DNA from: Bacteroidales bacterium
GTDB lineage: Bacteria; Bacteroidota; Bacteroidia; Bacteroidales; GCA-2711565
Assembly (NCBI GenBank): GCA_029938505.1
Contig: JAOZUV010000065.1
Coordinates: 1-8,691, forward strand
Length of the DNA stretch: 8,691 nt
Direction of reading: 5' to 3'
In this document: positions 1 through 6,891 of the stretch, in pieces
Numbering within the stretch: the first letter of the stretch is position 1
Layout of the letters: every line of letters starts with the position of its first letter
Position numbers and translations under genes: made by a program
The notes under the pieces: model-generated
Told to the model about the DNA's origin: nothing
The model's input: the letters and a program-made list of their open reading frames with translations, nothing else
Database searches by the model: none

Positions 1-2732
1 ACACAAATCATAAATGTACTTACAGCTGTATTAAAAGAAAAACGCTCAATATCATCTTGAATTTTTTTGATGGTTTTATGTAAAACCTTTAATTCCTCTT
101 TTGTTGGCTCTTCATCAGAAATTGCAATGTCATTTTCCTCATTATGATAGAGTCTCCACAATTTTTTCATAAAACGGAACACACCTTCAATCCCTTTAGT
201 ATCCCAAGGTTTATGATACTCTAGCGGGCCTAAAAACATTTCATATAAACGAAGTGTATCAGCTCCATATTTCTCAATTAAAGCATCTGGATTTTGTACA
301 TTGTGTTTTGATTTCGACATTTTTTCGACTTCATATCCACAATGATATTTTCCATCTTCCAAAATAAATTCAGCATTTTTAAATTCGGGACGCCATTTTT
401 TAAAAGCTTCAGTATCCAATACATCATTATCCACAATATCAATATCTACATGCAATGGAGTGGAGAACATCTTACGGCCTTTTACTCCTTTAGAAACATA
501 AGTCGGTTTAAGTTCTCTTATTTCATGTTTATTGAAAATAATTCCGTGGGATGTTTCTGCAATGGCCTTTTGGGTTTCTTCACGAAGACTATCATTCATT
601 TCAATAATATCAGCAATCGGAAGCAATATTAATTTTTTACCCGTATCCTTTATGTATTTTTCATAATAAGATTCAAGTTTTTCCAATTTCGCCTGACTTT
701 TAATCTCTACAATAATGTTTTCCTTTTTATTATAGAAATCAAATTTTCGATGTCCATCACGGTAATCTCTGACGAATTCTTTTTCCACCCCTTGTTCTTT
801 GAAATATTCCCAAAGTAAATATTCGGCATATTTTTCATGATTTACACGATATACAAAACTTGATCGACCTTGAATTTTACCTTGGTTGATCAATTTTTTG
901 AATGGTTCATCCTCGCTAGCAAATCCAATGTCAAATAAAAACTTATTCCAAAAACGTGAATAAATTAAGTGACCAGCAGCATGCTCATCGCCACCAATAT
1001 ATAAATCAACACTTTTCCAATATTCGTTGGCTTCTTTTGAGAAGTATTCTTCGTTATTATGCGGATCCATATAACGTAAATAGTAAGCACTTGATCCTGC
1101 AAAACCTGGCATAGTATTCGTTTCAAGTGGGTAGCCTTCTTCGGTAACCCAATCTTTAGCACGAGCCAAAGGCGGTTCGCCTGTTTCGGTTGGTAAATAC
1201 TTGTCAACTTCGGGCAATAATAAAGGCAATTTATCTTCACTCAAAGTATACGGAATTCCTTCTTTATAATAGACTGGGAATGGTTCGCCCCAATAACGTT
1301 GACGACTAAAAATCGCATCGCGTAAACGATAATTAATGGTACCAAATCCAATCTCCATTTCCTCGATTTTTTTGATGGTAAAAGAAATAGCTTCTTTAAC
1401 ATCCATGCCATCCAAGAAACCAGAATTCATCATGGTGCCTTCTTTGGCATCGTAAGATTCTTCGGAAATATCACCTCCTGAAACCACTTGAACAATGGGT
1501 AAATCAAAGTGTTTTGCAAAAGCATAATCACGACTATCGTGCGCTGGAACAGCCATAATTGCTCCCGATCCATAACCAGCCAATACATAATCGGCCACCC
1601 AAATTGGTATTTCTTCACCGGTAAATGGATTGATACAATAAGTTCCTGTAAATTCACCAGTTATATTTTTAACCTCCGATTGACGTTCGCGTTCCGAGCG
1701 ATTTTTTGCCCAAGTCACATATTTATCAATGGCTTCTTTATGTTCAGGAGTTGTAATTTTATCAACGATTTCATGCTCTGGTGCCAAGACCATATAAGTT
1801 GATCCAAACATGGTATCAGGTCTGGTCGTAAATATCTCTAATTTATCTTCAAAATCTTTTACGGGAAAATAACAAGTTGCACCTTCCGAACGACCAATCC
1901 AATTTTTTTGAACTTCTTTTAAGGAATCCGACCAATCAACCGTATTCAAGCCATCCAATAAACGCTGAGCATAAGCCGTAATTCTGAGCGACCATTGCAT
2001 CATCAATTTACGCTCAACAGGATGCCCTCCTCTTTCAGATAAACCTTCTTTAACCTCATCATTTGCCAACACAGTTCCAAGCTCAGGACACCAATTCACC
2101 ATAGTATCTGAAAGATGTGCCAAGCGATAATTCATCAATATTTGCTGCTGTGTTTTCTCATCCATGGCTTTCCACTCATCAGCAGTAAAAGGCTCCATTG
2201 AATCGCAAGCAGCATTTATATTTTGATTCCCATTTTGTTCAAATTTTTCAATCAATTTTTCTATCGGTTGAGCTTTATCTAAATCTTTATCATACCACGA
2301 ATGAAATAATTGAATAAAAGTCCACTGAGTCCATTTATAATAATCAGGATCGCACGTTCTAACTTCCCGATCCCAATCAAAAGAAAAACCAATTTTATCA
2401 AGTTGAACACGGTATCTATCAATATTTTTTAGGGTTGTAACTTCAGGGTGAGTTCCTGTTTGGATGGCATATTGTTCAGCAGGTAAGCCATAAGCATCGT
2501 ATCCCATTGGATGTAATACATTATATCCGCGTTGACGCATATAACGAGCATAAATATCTGAAGCTATATATCCAAGCGGATGACCCACATGTAAGCCAGC
2601 CCCCGAAGGATATGGAAACATATCCAGCACATAAAATTTAGGCTTATTATGATCAATTTTTGCTTTAAATGTTTTTTTCTCGCTCCAATATTTTTGCCAC
2701 TTAGGCTCTATCTCCAAAAAATTGTAGTCCAT
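1..2732 (-). CDS. leuS: Leucyl-tRNA synthetase (leucine--tRNA ligase), 3'-truncated by the window edge, with an internal extra domain
   Basis: Class Ia synthetase that charges tRNA-Leu with leucine in the cytoplasm and edits mischarged tRNA. The reverse strand stays open from an ATG at 2732 to the window edge: 910 codons ending in a STFMIC segment typical of the anticodon-binding helical domain. Visible motifs are HVGH at residues 48-51 (HIGH box), TTRPDT at 302-307 and AHDSRD with D399/D402 (CP1 editing site), SRQRYWG at 476-482, and KMSKS at 804-808. Editing therefore looks intact. The start fits the family: the HIGH box lies about 48 residues in, and no upstream in-frame extension is needed. 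The KMSKS box is later than I expect for a Bacteroidota LeuRS because about 110 extra residues (632-741) precede it; these are listed separately. Roughly 120-145 C-terminal residues should lie outside the window. Divergent from ftsX. Identity is near certain. Confidence 0.97.
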   Translation of the reverse strand, partial: MDYNFLEIEPKWQKYWSEKKTFKAKIDHNKPKFYVLDMFPYPSGAGLHVGHPLGYIASDIYARYMRQRGYNVLHPMGYDAYGLPAEQYAIQTGTHPEVTTLKNIDRYRVQLDKIGFSFDWDREVRTCDPDYYKWTQWTFIQLFHSWYDKDLDKAQPIEKLIEKFEQNGNQNINAACDSMEPFTADEWKAMDEKTQQQILMNYRLAHLSDTMVNWCPELGTVLANDEVKEGLSERGGHPVERKLMMQWSLRITAYAQRLLDGLNTVDWSDSLKEVQKNWIGRSEGATCYFPVKDFEDKLEIFTTRPDTMFGSTYMVLAPEHEIVDKITTPEHKEAIDKYVTWAKNRSERERQSEVKNITGEFTGTYCINPFTGEEIPIWVADYVLAGYGSGAIMAVPAHDSRDYAFAKHFDLPIVQVVSGGDISEESYDAKEGTMMNSGFLDGMDVKEAISFTIKKIEEMEIGFGTINYRLRDAIFSRQRYWGEPFPVYYKEGIPYTLSEDKLPLLLPEVDKYLPTETGEPPLARAKDWVTEEGYPLETNTMPGFAGSSAYYLRYMDPHNNEEYFSKEANEYWKSVDLYIGGDEHAAGHLIYSRFWNKFLFDIGFASEDEPFKKLINQGKIQGRSSFVYRVNHEKYAEYLLWEYFKEQGVEKEFVRDYRDGHRKFDFYNKKENIIVEIKSQAKLEKLESYYEKYIKDTGKKLILLPIADIIEMNDSLREETQKAIAETSHGIIFNKHEIRELKPTYVSKGVKGRKMFSTPLHVDIDIVDNDVLDTEAFKKWRPEFKNAEFILEDGKYHCGYEVEKMSKSKHNVQNPDALIEKYGADTLRLYEMFLGPLEYHKPWDTKGIEGVFRFMKKLWRLYHNEENDIAISDEEPTKEELKVLHKTIKKIQDDIERFSFNTAVSTFMIC
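510..839 (-). other. In-frame inserted domain in LeuRS, PD-(D/E)XK nuclease-like (residues ~632-741)
   Basis: The segment lies between the conserved LeuRS motif QGRSSFVYR (ending at residue 629) and TYVSKG (744-749) followed by [10 protein letters not shown]. As I remember Bacteroidota LeuRS proteins, those two motifs are joined by only a few residues. The layout of the extra piece is: an acidic helix with E637 and E642, a strand ending at D665 (KFDFY), a strand with E676-I-K678 (IIVEIKSQ), a helix with ESYYEKY (687-693), and a strand KLILLPI (700-706). The D-x10-E-x-K spacing and the alpha-beta-beta-alpha-beta order match the PD-(D/E)XK superfamily, including small DUF559-type endonuclease domains. 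Reading frame and base composition match the rest of leuS. The fold assignment is inferred from pattern alone; nuclease activity is not shown, and the domain could be a structural or tRNA-binding remnant. Boundaries are accurate to about 5 residues. Confidence 0.6.
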
Positions 2733-2924
2733 CTCGATTTAATTATTTATTTATCAAAACTATATGAAATCTCACTTCAGCCTGCGAAGTTAGAAAATTT
2801 CAGAAAAGAACAAGAATTCACAAGCTACAAATTATCTATTATTTAAAGCTGTATTATTAAAATTGAATATTACTTCCACCATTATTCTAAATTGTTTAAT
2901 TTAGCTTTTAAAGATTCCTCTTAG
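2733..2924. other. Divergent intergenic spacer between leuS and ftsX
   Basis: This 192-bp AT-rich spacer must hold promoters for both directions. Only the leuS-directed one is recognisable. Facing ftsX there are near-matches to the -7 box, TAATTTAG (2897-2904) and TAGCTTTT (2902-2909), but neither has a TTG element at the right distance. No small ORF, RNA gene or stable hairpin was seen. Confidence 0.6.
2755..2788 (-). promoter_or_regulatory. Candidate leuS promoter (Bacteroidota type)
   Basis: On the reverse strand TAGTTTTG (2762-2755) matches the Bacteroidota -7 consensus TAnnTTTG exactly. A one-mismatch -33 element (TTCG instead of TTTG, 2788-2785) lies 22 bases upstream. Transcription would begin near 2749, giving a leader of about 17 nt before the leuS ATG at 2732. 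The -7 box is good and the -33 box weak, so this is a moderate call. Confidence 0.45.
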
Positions 2925-3803
2925 ATGTCGAAAAAAGATACTAAATACAGCAAACGCCGATTAAGATCCTCCTACTTCACCACTCTTGTTAGCATTACGC
3001 TTGTATTATTGATGCTAGGTGTTCTAGGACTTATCATTTTACACGCTAAAAAATTATCAGATCATGTAAAGGAAAATATTGGTGTTCGCATTATGATGAA
3101 AGAAGGCATCCGTGAGGCCGAAATTATTCAACTGCAAAAAACGCTAGATGCCACAGCTTATGTTAAGTCTACAGAATACATCACCAAAGAACAGGCCGCC
3201 CAAGAAATGAAGGCTGATTTGGGTGAAGATTTTATTAGTTTCTTAGGATTCAATCCCCTTCCTCCATCTATTGATTTACGCCTCAGAGCAGATCATACCA
3301 ATATAAAAAGCATTGATGTCATCGAAGAAGAATTATTATCCAATCCTGGTGTGAAAGAAATTTTTTATCAAAAATCATTAGTACAGGCTATCAACAAAAA
3401 CTTAAAACGAATTAGTTTAATCCTATTAGGTTTTAGTGGGCTTTTGCTTTTAATAGCAGTTGCATTGATAAATAATACTATTCGTTTATCAGTTTATTCA
3501 AAACGTTTTTTAATTCGAAGCATGCAATTAGTAGGTGCCACTCAATCATTTATTCGTCGTCCATTTATTTTTAAAGGAGTATTTCAAGGAATTTATGGTG
3601 CTTTCATTGCAATTATTTTGATTGCTACTTTCATTTATTTTTCCATTAAGGAATTACCCGAACTCGTCGAATTACAGGATATTAATCTTTTCATCATTCT
3701 ATTTAGTTTGATCATCTTTTGTGGAATACTTATTTCGTGGTTTTCTACTTATTTCGCCATTCGTAAATATTTGCACATGAAAACAGATGATCTTTATTAT
3801 TAA
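2925..3803 (+). CDS. ftsX: Cell division protein FtsX (ABC transporter-like permease subunit)
   Basis: Inner-membrane partner of the ATPase FtsE. In studied bacteria the FtsEX complex acts at the division septum and controls peptidoglycan hydrolases through the FtsX extracytoplasmic loop. The 292 residues give the classic topology: a basic cytoplasmic N-terminus (KRRLRSS), TM1 about 20-40, an extracytoplasmic domain 41-161, then TM2 163-183, TM3 219-240 and TM4 254-277. The periplasmic part contains the family-typical FLGFNPLPPSIDLRL (106-120). The TM2-TM3 loop has the conserved permease segment NTIRLSVYSKR...MQLVGATQSFIRRPF (184-214), expected to contact FtsE. Length is normal for Bacteroidota. 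No ftsE is adjacent, which as I recall is usual in this phylum. It is first in a same-strand cluster with DUF3098, uppP and truB. The ATG lies directly after TTAG with no Shine-Dalgarno sequence. Confidence 0.93.
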   Translation: MSKKDTKYSKRRLRSSYFTTLVSITLVLLMLGVLGLIILHAKKLSDHVKENIGVRIMMKEGIREAEIIQLQKTLDATAYVKSTEYITKEQAAQEMKADLGEDFISFLGFNPLPPSIDLRLRADHTNIKSIDVIEEELLSNPGVKEIFYQKSLVQAINKNLKRISLILLGFSGLLLLIAVALINNTIRLSVYSKRFLIRSMQLVGATQSFIRRPFIFKGVFQGIYGAFIAIILIATFIYFSIKELPELVELQDINLFIILFSLIIFCGILISWFSTYFAIRKYLHMKTDDLYY

Positions 3804-3807
3804 GCAG

Positions 3808-3837
3808 TCAAAAATTAAAAAAAGCTAGTATTTTTGA
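3808..3837 (+). promoter_or_regulatory. Promoter-like -7 box with overlapping inverted repeat before the DUF3098 gene
   Basis: TATTTTTG (3829-3836) is an exact TAnnTTTG match and would start transcription about a dozen bases before the ATG at 3856. No TTTG element is found 19-23 bases upstream, so the promoter is incomplete. The box overlaps the right arm of a perfect 8-bp inverted repeat, TCAAAAAT (3808-3815) and ATTTTTGA (3830-3837), with a 14-nt loop. All pairs but one per arm are A-T and no T-tract follows, so a terminator is unlikely. Either element could be chance in AT-rich sequence. Confidence 0.25.
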
Positions 3838-3855
3838 TCCCTAAAAAAAATTATA

Positions 3856-4140
3856 ATGTCGAAACAAAATCAAGCTAAAAATAAAGCACAAAAAGGAAGC
3901 TCAAATTCAAAAGAAGAACAAATTACTTTTGTTTTTACTCGTCAAAATTATCGTTTATTAATCATTGGCATTCTTGTAATCGCTTTGGGTTTATTATTAA
4001 TGATTGGCGGTGGTTCAAATGACCCCGCTATTTTTAGCGATAAAATTTTTAATTTCCAACGCTTAACACTGGCACCCATCCTTATTCTTGCCGGATTTAT
4101 TATCGAAATTTTTGCAATCATGAAACGGCCAAAAGTTTAG
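3856..4140 (+). CDS. DUF3098 family small membrane protein
   Basis: A 94-residue protein of unknown function. It has a hydrophilic, Lys/Gln-rich N-terminus (1-24), then TFVFTRQNYRLL, TM1 about 33-51, a conserved turn LMIGGGSNDPAIF (48-60), the motif FNFQRLTLAP (65-74) and TM2 about 70-88, ending in a short basic tail (KRPKV). The GGGSxDP and QRxxxAP motifs are what I recognise as DUF3098, a Bacteroidota-restricted family commonly encoded between ftsX and uppP. Two helices with both termini probably cytoplasmic are inferred. It follows ftsX by 52 bp and precedes uppP by 18 bp, so co-transcription with uppP is likely. The constant company of ftsX and uppP suggests a role in division or envelope assembly, but that is guilt by association only. 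Confidence 0.88.
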   Translation: MSKQNQAKNKAQKGSSNSKEEQITFVFTRQNYRLLIIGILVIALGLLLMIGGGSNDPAIFSDKIFNFQRLTLAPILILAGFIIEIFAIMKRPKV

Positions 4141-4158
4141 ACATTAAAATACTTTTTT

Positions 4159-4941
4159 ATGAATTGGTTTGAAGCCTTATTGTTAGGAATAGTGCAGGGC
4201 TTAACGGAGTTTTTACCGGTAAGTAGCAGTGGACATTTAGAACTCGGAAAAGTGTTATTAGGTGTAGATGCTGAGAAAAGTTTGATTTTCACAGTAGTTG
4301 TTCATGGAGCTACCGTTTTAAGTACTCTGGTGGTTTTTCATAAAGACATTTTAATTCTATTGAAAGGACTATTCCAATTTCAATGGAATGAAGAAACATC
4401 TTACCTTTTTAAAATAGTTGTTTCAATGATTCCTGTTTTGATATTGGGTTTCTTTTTTGCTGAAGAAATTCAACAATTTTTTACAGGTAATACCACTTTC
4501 GTGGGATCAATGCTTATTGTTACTTCAGTACTTTTAGCTTTTACGTATTTCTCAAAATCAAACAAACGAGAAGTTGGTTTTATTGATGCTTTCATCATTG
4601 GAGTTTCGCAAGCTGCTGCTGTTTTACCTGGGATTTCTCGTTCAGGTTCCACCATTTCCACAGGTATTTTACTAGGAAATAAAAAAGAAACCATCGCTAA
4701 ATTTTCATTTTTGATGGTGCTGGTACCAATTATTGGAGCCAACCTGAAAGATATGATGGATCAAAATTTATCACAAGAAAGTGGTATTGGAGCAATCCCC
4801 TTATTGATTGGATTTATTGCTGCATTTTTATCGGGTACATTGGCTTGTAAATGGATGATTAAAATTGTTTCAAAAGGTAACCTTATTTATTTTTCGATTT
4901 ACTGTTTTATCATTGGATTGGCGGCCATTTTTCTAGTATAA
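4159..4941 (+). CDS. uppP: Undecaprenyl-diphosphate phosphatase (UppP/BacA)
   Basis: Integral membrane enzyme that dephosphorylates undecaprenyl pyrophosphate to undecaprenyl phosphate, renewing the lipid carrier for peptidoglycan and surface polysaccharides; extra copies are known to give bacitracin resistance. The 260 residues are almost entirely transmembrane. Motif 1 is QGLTEFLPVSSSGHL (13-27), with Q13 and E17 in the (E/Q)xxxE pattern and H26 matching the E. coli catalytic histidine. Motif 2 is PGISRSGSTIST (157-168), with R161 matching the essential arginine. All expected active-site positions are present. The start is fixed by the short N-terminus NWFEALLLGIVQG, normal for the family. 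It lies 18 bp after the DUF3098 gene and 10 bp before truB, within an apparent operon. Together with ispD downstream it reflects the isoprenoid-carrier side of envelope synthesis. Confidence 0.96.
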   Translation: MNWFEALLLGIVQGLTEFLPVSSSGHLELGKVLLGVDAEKSLIFTVVVHGATVLSTLVVFHKDILILLKGLFQFQWNEETSYLFKIVVSMIPVLILGFFFAEEIQQFFTGNTTFVGSMLIVTSVLLAFTYFSKSNKREVGFIDAFIIGVSQAAAVLPGISRSGSTISTGILLGNKKETIAKFSFLMVLVPIIGANLKDMMDQNLSQESGIGAIPLLIGFIAAFLSGTLACKWMIKIVSKGNLIYFSIYCFIIGLAAIFLV

Positions 4942-4951
4942 TTTTCTCTTA

Positions 4952-5677
4952 ATGATTGATAAGAAAATAGACATCTCTTCTCTCGATTTTTTAAAAGGAG
5001 AAGCTTTATTATTTGACAAACCTCTTACGTGGTCATCTTTTCATGTAGTGAATAATATCCGCTATGCTTTAAAACATCATTTAGGGATAAAGAAAATTAA
5101 GGTTGGCCATGCTGGTACTTTGGATCCATTAGCAACAGGTCTTTTAATTATCTGTACTGGAAAATTTACCAAGCGTATTGAAAAATTTCAAGCTCAAGAA
5201 AAAGAATATACAGGTACATTTACCTTAGGAGCTACCACTCCTTCTTTTGATTTAGAAACGGAAATTGACGCCCAGTTCCCAATAAATCATATTAATGAGA
5301 AGATGCTTAAGAATACAGCTCAAAACTTTGTGGGTACTATTGAACAAACTCCTCCTATTTTTTCTGCCATCAAAATTGATGGAAAAAGAGCCTATGAATA
5401 TGCCCGAAAGAATGAAGAAGTAAAAATTAAACCCAAAACGATCATTATTTCCGAATTTGAAATCACAAAAATTGAAATGCCAGCAATTTCATTTCGAATT
5501 GTATGTAGTAAAGGAACCTATATCCGATCCTTAGCTCGTGACTTTGGAATTGCCTTAAAATCAGGAGCCTATTTAAGTTTACTTAAAAGAACTCGCATTG
5601 GTGAATTTAAATTAGCCGACGCATTTAATGTTGAGGAATTTAAACTTTTGCTAAAAAACACTGATTTCGTCAAATAA
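4952..5677 (+). CDS. truB: tRNA pseudouridine(55) synthase TruB
   Basis: Converts U55 of the tRNA T-loop to pseudouridine. The catalytic aspartate is D58 in VGHAGTLDPLATGLL (51-65). The base-stacking tyrosine is Y86 in EKEYTG. Other conserved blocks are PPIFSAIKIDGKRAYEYAR (134-152) and KGTYIRSLARDFG (187-199). At 241 residues it ends soon after the catalytic core, so the C-terminal PUA domain of the E. coli enzyme (314 residues) is absent; I recall this as ordinary for Bacteroidota TruB rather than a truncation. The N-terminus carries about 15 residues before the conserved EALLFDKPLTWSSF block, also usual in this phylum. Only 10 bp separate it from uppP, so it is probably the last gene of the ftsX operon. 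No terminator is visible after its stop codon. Confidence 0.96.
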   Translation: MIDKKIDISSLDFLKGEALLFDKPLTWSSFHVVNNIRYALKHHLGIKKIKVGHAGTLDPLATGLLIICTGKFTKRIEKFQAQEKEYTGTFTLGATTPSFDLETEIDAQFPINHINEKMLKNTAQNFVGTIEQTPPIFSAIKIDGKRAYEYARKNEEVKIKPKTIIISEFEITKIEMPAISFRIVCSKGTYIRSLARDFGIALKSGAYLSLLKRTRIGEFKLADAFNVEEFKLLLKNTDFVK

Positions 5678-5678
5678 C

Positions 5679-5709
5679 TTGACAAAGCCTCTCCAATGTA
5701 GTAAATTAG
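5679..5709 (+). promoter_or_regulatory. Upstream candidate promoter for queA
   Basis: TTG (5679-5681) followed 20 bases later by TAAATTAG (5702-5709), which differs from TAnnTTTG by one base. The same stretch also reads TTGACA-N17-TAAATT, resembling a generic sigma-70 promoter. It begins one base after the truB stop codon. Weaker than the downstream element but with identical spacing. Confidence 0.35.
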
Positions 5710-5721
5710 CGCCCGTGAATA

Positions 5722-5753
5722 TTTGAACTTTCCCCGAAATATTATTAATTTTG
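5722..5753 (+). promoter_or_regulatory. queA promoter, Bacteroidota consensus TTTG-N20-TAnnTTTG
   Basis: TTTG (5722-5725), a 20-base spacer, then TAATTTTG (5746-5753): an exact match to both halves of the promoter consensus of the Bacteroidota primary sigma factor. Expected start is near 5760, leaving a leader of about 35 nt before queA at 5796. The leader opens with an A/T palindrome-like run (GTTTTTTTAAAAAAC, 5756-5770). This suggests queA is transcribed apart from the truB operon. Confidence 0.7.
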
Positions 5754-5795
5754 CGGTTTTTTTAAAAAACGATACATACCAAGACAACTAAAATT

Positions 5796-6845
5796 ATGAA
5801 ATTATCTCAATTCAGATTTGATCTCCCTCCCGAATTAATTTCGAGCCATCCTCAAGATAATAGGGATGAATCGAAATTAATGGTACTAAACAGAAAAGAA
5901 CAAACCATTGAACACAAAACATTTAAAGACGTACTAACTTATTTTGATGATGGAGATGTTTTTGTTATCAATAACACCAAAGTTTTCCCTGCACGTTTAT
6001 ACGGTGAGAAAGAAAAAACAGGTGCTAAAATTGAGGTTTTTCTTTTACGTGAGTTAAACCGTGAAAGCCGTTTATGGGATGTTTTAGTAGATCCTGCTCG
6101 TAAAATTCGTATTGGTAACAAATTATATTTTGGAAAAGATGACACTTTAGTTGCTGAAGTTATTGACAATACAACTTCTCGTGGAAGAACCCTTCGCTTT
6201 TTATTTGATGGTTCGTATGAAGAATTCAAAAAAACAGTTTATAGTTTAGGAAAAACGCCTTTACCAAAAATTCATCAACGAGAAACTTTACCAGAAGATC
6301 AGGAACGTTATCAAACTATTTATGCTAAACATGAAGGAGCTGTTGCAGCCCCAACTGCTGGTTTACATTTCAGCAAAGAAATAATGAAACGACTTGAATT
6401 AATGGGTATTACTTTTGCAGAAGTTACCCTCCATGCAGGTTTGGGTAACTTCCGTAATATTGAAGTCGAAGATTTAACAAAACATAAAATGGATTCGGAA
6501 GAGGTGATCATCAGCGATGAGTGCACCAAAATTGTGAATTCAGCTAAGGAAAAGAAAAGACTTATTTGTGCTGTTGGAACTACCTCAATGAAAGCTTTAG
6601 AAACAAGTGTTTCAATTTCTGGAATGGTGAAACCTTTTAACGGTTGGACCAATAAATTTTTATTTCCACCACACGAATTTAGCGTAGCAAATTGCATGAT
6701 TAGCAATCTACATTTACCTCAGTCATCAATGATGATGATGGTTTCAGCATTTGCAGGTTACGATTTCTTGAAAAAAGCTTATGCAGAAGCGATCGACAAA
6801 AAATATAAATTTTTTACCTATGGCGATGCCATGTTGATTATTTAA
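5796..6845 (+). CDS. queA: tRNA preQ1(34) S-adenosylmethionine ribosyltransferase-isomerase QueA
   Basis: Transfers and isomerises the ribosyl group of S-adenosylmethionine onto preQ1 at the tRNA wobble position, giving epoxyqueuosine, the penultimate step of queuosine synthesis. At 349 residues it has full family length. Visible blocks: [15 protein letters not shown] at the N-terminus, [14 protein letters not shown] (57-70), [14 protein letters not shown] (94-107), [23 protein letters not shown] (171-193), [10 protein letters not shown] (211-220), [12 protein letters not shown] (225-236), [12 protein letters not shown] (258-269) and [14 protein letters not shown] (302-315). The segment at 211-222 reads [10 protein letters not shown], where most homologues I recall have HVGxGTF-(R/N)P-V; the Thr-to-Asn and Pro-to-Asn changes are noted as a finding. 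It has its own consensus promoter and a terminator after the stop, so it looks monocistronic or nearly so. No other queuosine gene is in view. Confidence 0.96.
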   Translation: MKLSQFRFDLPPELISSHPQDNRDESKLMVLNRKEQTIEHKTFKDVLTYFDDGDVFVINNTKVFPARLYGEKEKTGAKIEVFLLRELNRESRLWDVLVDPARKIRIGNKLYFGKDDTLVAEVIDNTTSRGRTLRFLFDGSYEEFKKTVYSLGKTPLPKIHQRETLPEDQERYQTIYAKHEGAVAAPTAGLHFSKEIMKRLELMGITFAEVTLHAGLGNFRNIEVEDLTKHKMDSEEVIISDECTKIVNSAKEKKRLICAVGTTSMKALETSVSISGMVKPFNGWTNKFLFPPHEFSVANCMISNLHLPQSSMMMMVSAFAGYDFLKKAYAEAIDKKYKFFTYGDAMLII

Positions 6846-6855
6846 AATACTATGT

Positions 6856-6885
6856 ATCCCCTCCTAAACAGAGGGGATTTTTTTT
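6856..6885 (+). terminator. Intrinsic terminator after queA
   Basis: Perfect 8-bp stem ATCCCCTC (6856-6863) with GAGGGGAT (6871-6878), a 7-nt loop (CTAAACA), followed directly by seven T residues (6879-6885). The GC-rich stem stands out in this AT-rich region. It begins 10 bp after the queA stop and ends 6 bp before the ispD ATG. It lacks a T-tract on the reverse strand, so it should work mainly in the queA direction. Confidence 0.88.
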
Positions 6886-6891
6886 AATAAA

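Noticed and set aside
342..1802. Several ORFs of 75-97 codons on both strands within 342-1802
   Set aside because: They lie in other frames of leuS, whose reading frame is open and matches conserved LeuRS motifs throughout; their translations show no family features.
2649..2846. 65-codon plus-strand ORF across the leuS start and the spacer
   Set aside because: It overlaps the leuS 5' end antisense, is low complexity, and has no recognisable motif.
2897..2909. Possible ftsX promoter -7 boxes (TAATTTAG, TAGCTTTT)
   Set aside because: Each has one mismatch and no TTG element 19-23 bases upstream; the nearest TTG (2863) is too far.
4470..4742. 90-codon minus-strand ORF inside uppP
   Set aside because: Antisense shadow of a well-conserved uppP frame.
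4952..5677. TruB as a truncated gene because it lacks the PUA domain
   Set aside because: Catalytic motifs are complete, and short TruB proteins of this size are, as I recall, normal in Bacteroidota.
5756..5770. GTTTTTTTAAAAAAC as a terminator for truB
   Set aside because: It has no loop and no GC stem, and it lies downstream of the consensus queA promoter, so it is better seen as part of the queA leader.
5569..6706. Minus-strand ORFs over truB/queA (72, 96 and 128 codons)
   Set aside because: Antisense shadows of queA and the truB 3' end; the genes on the plus strand account for the sequence fully.
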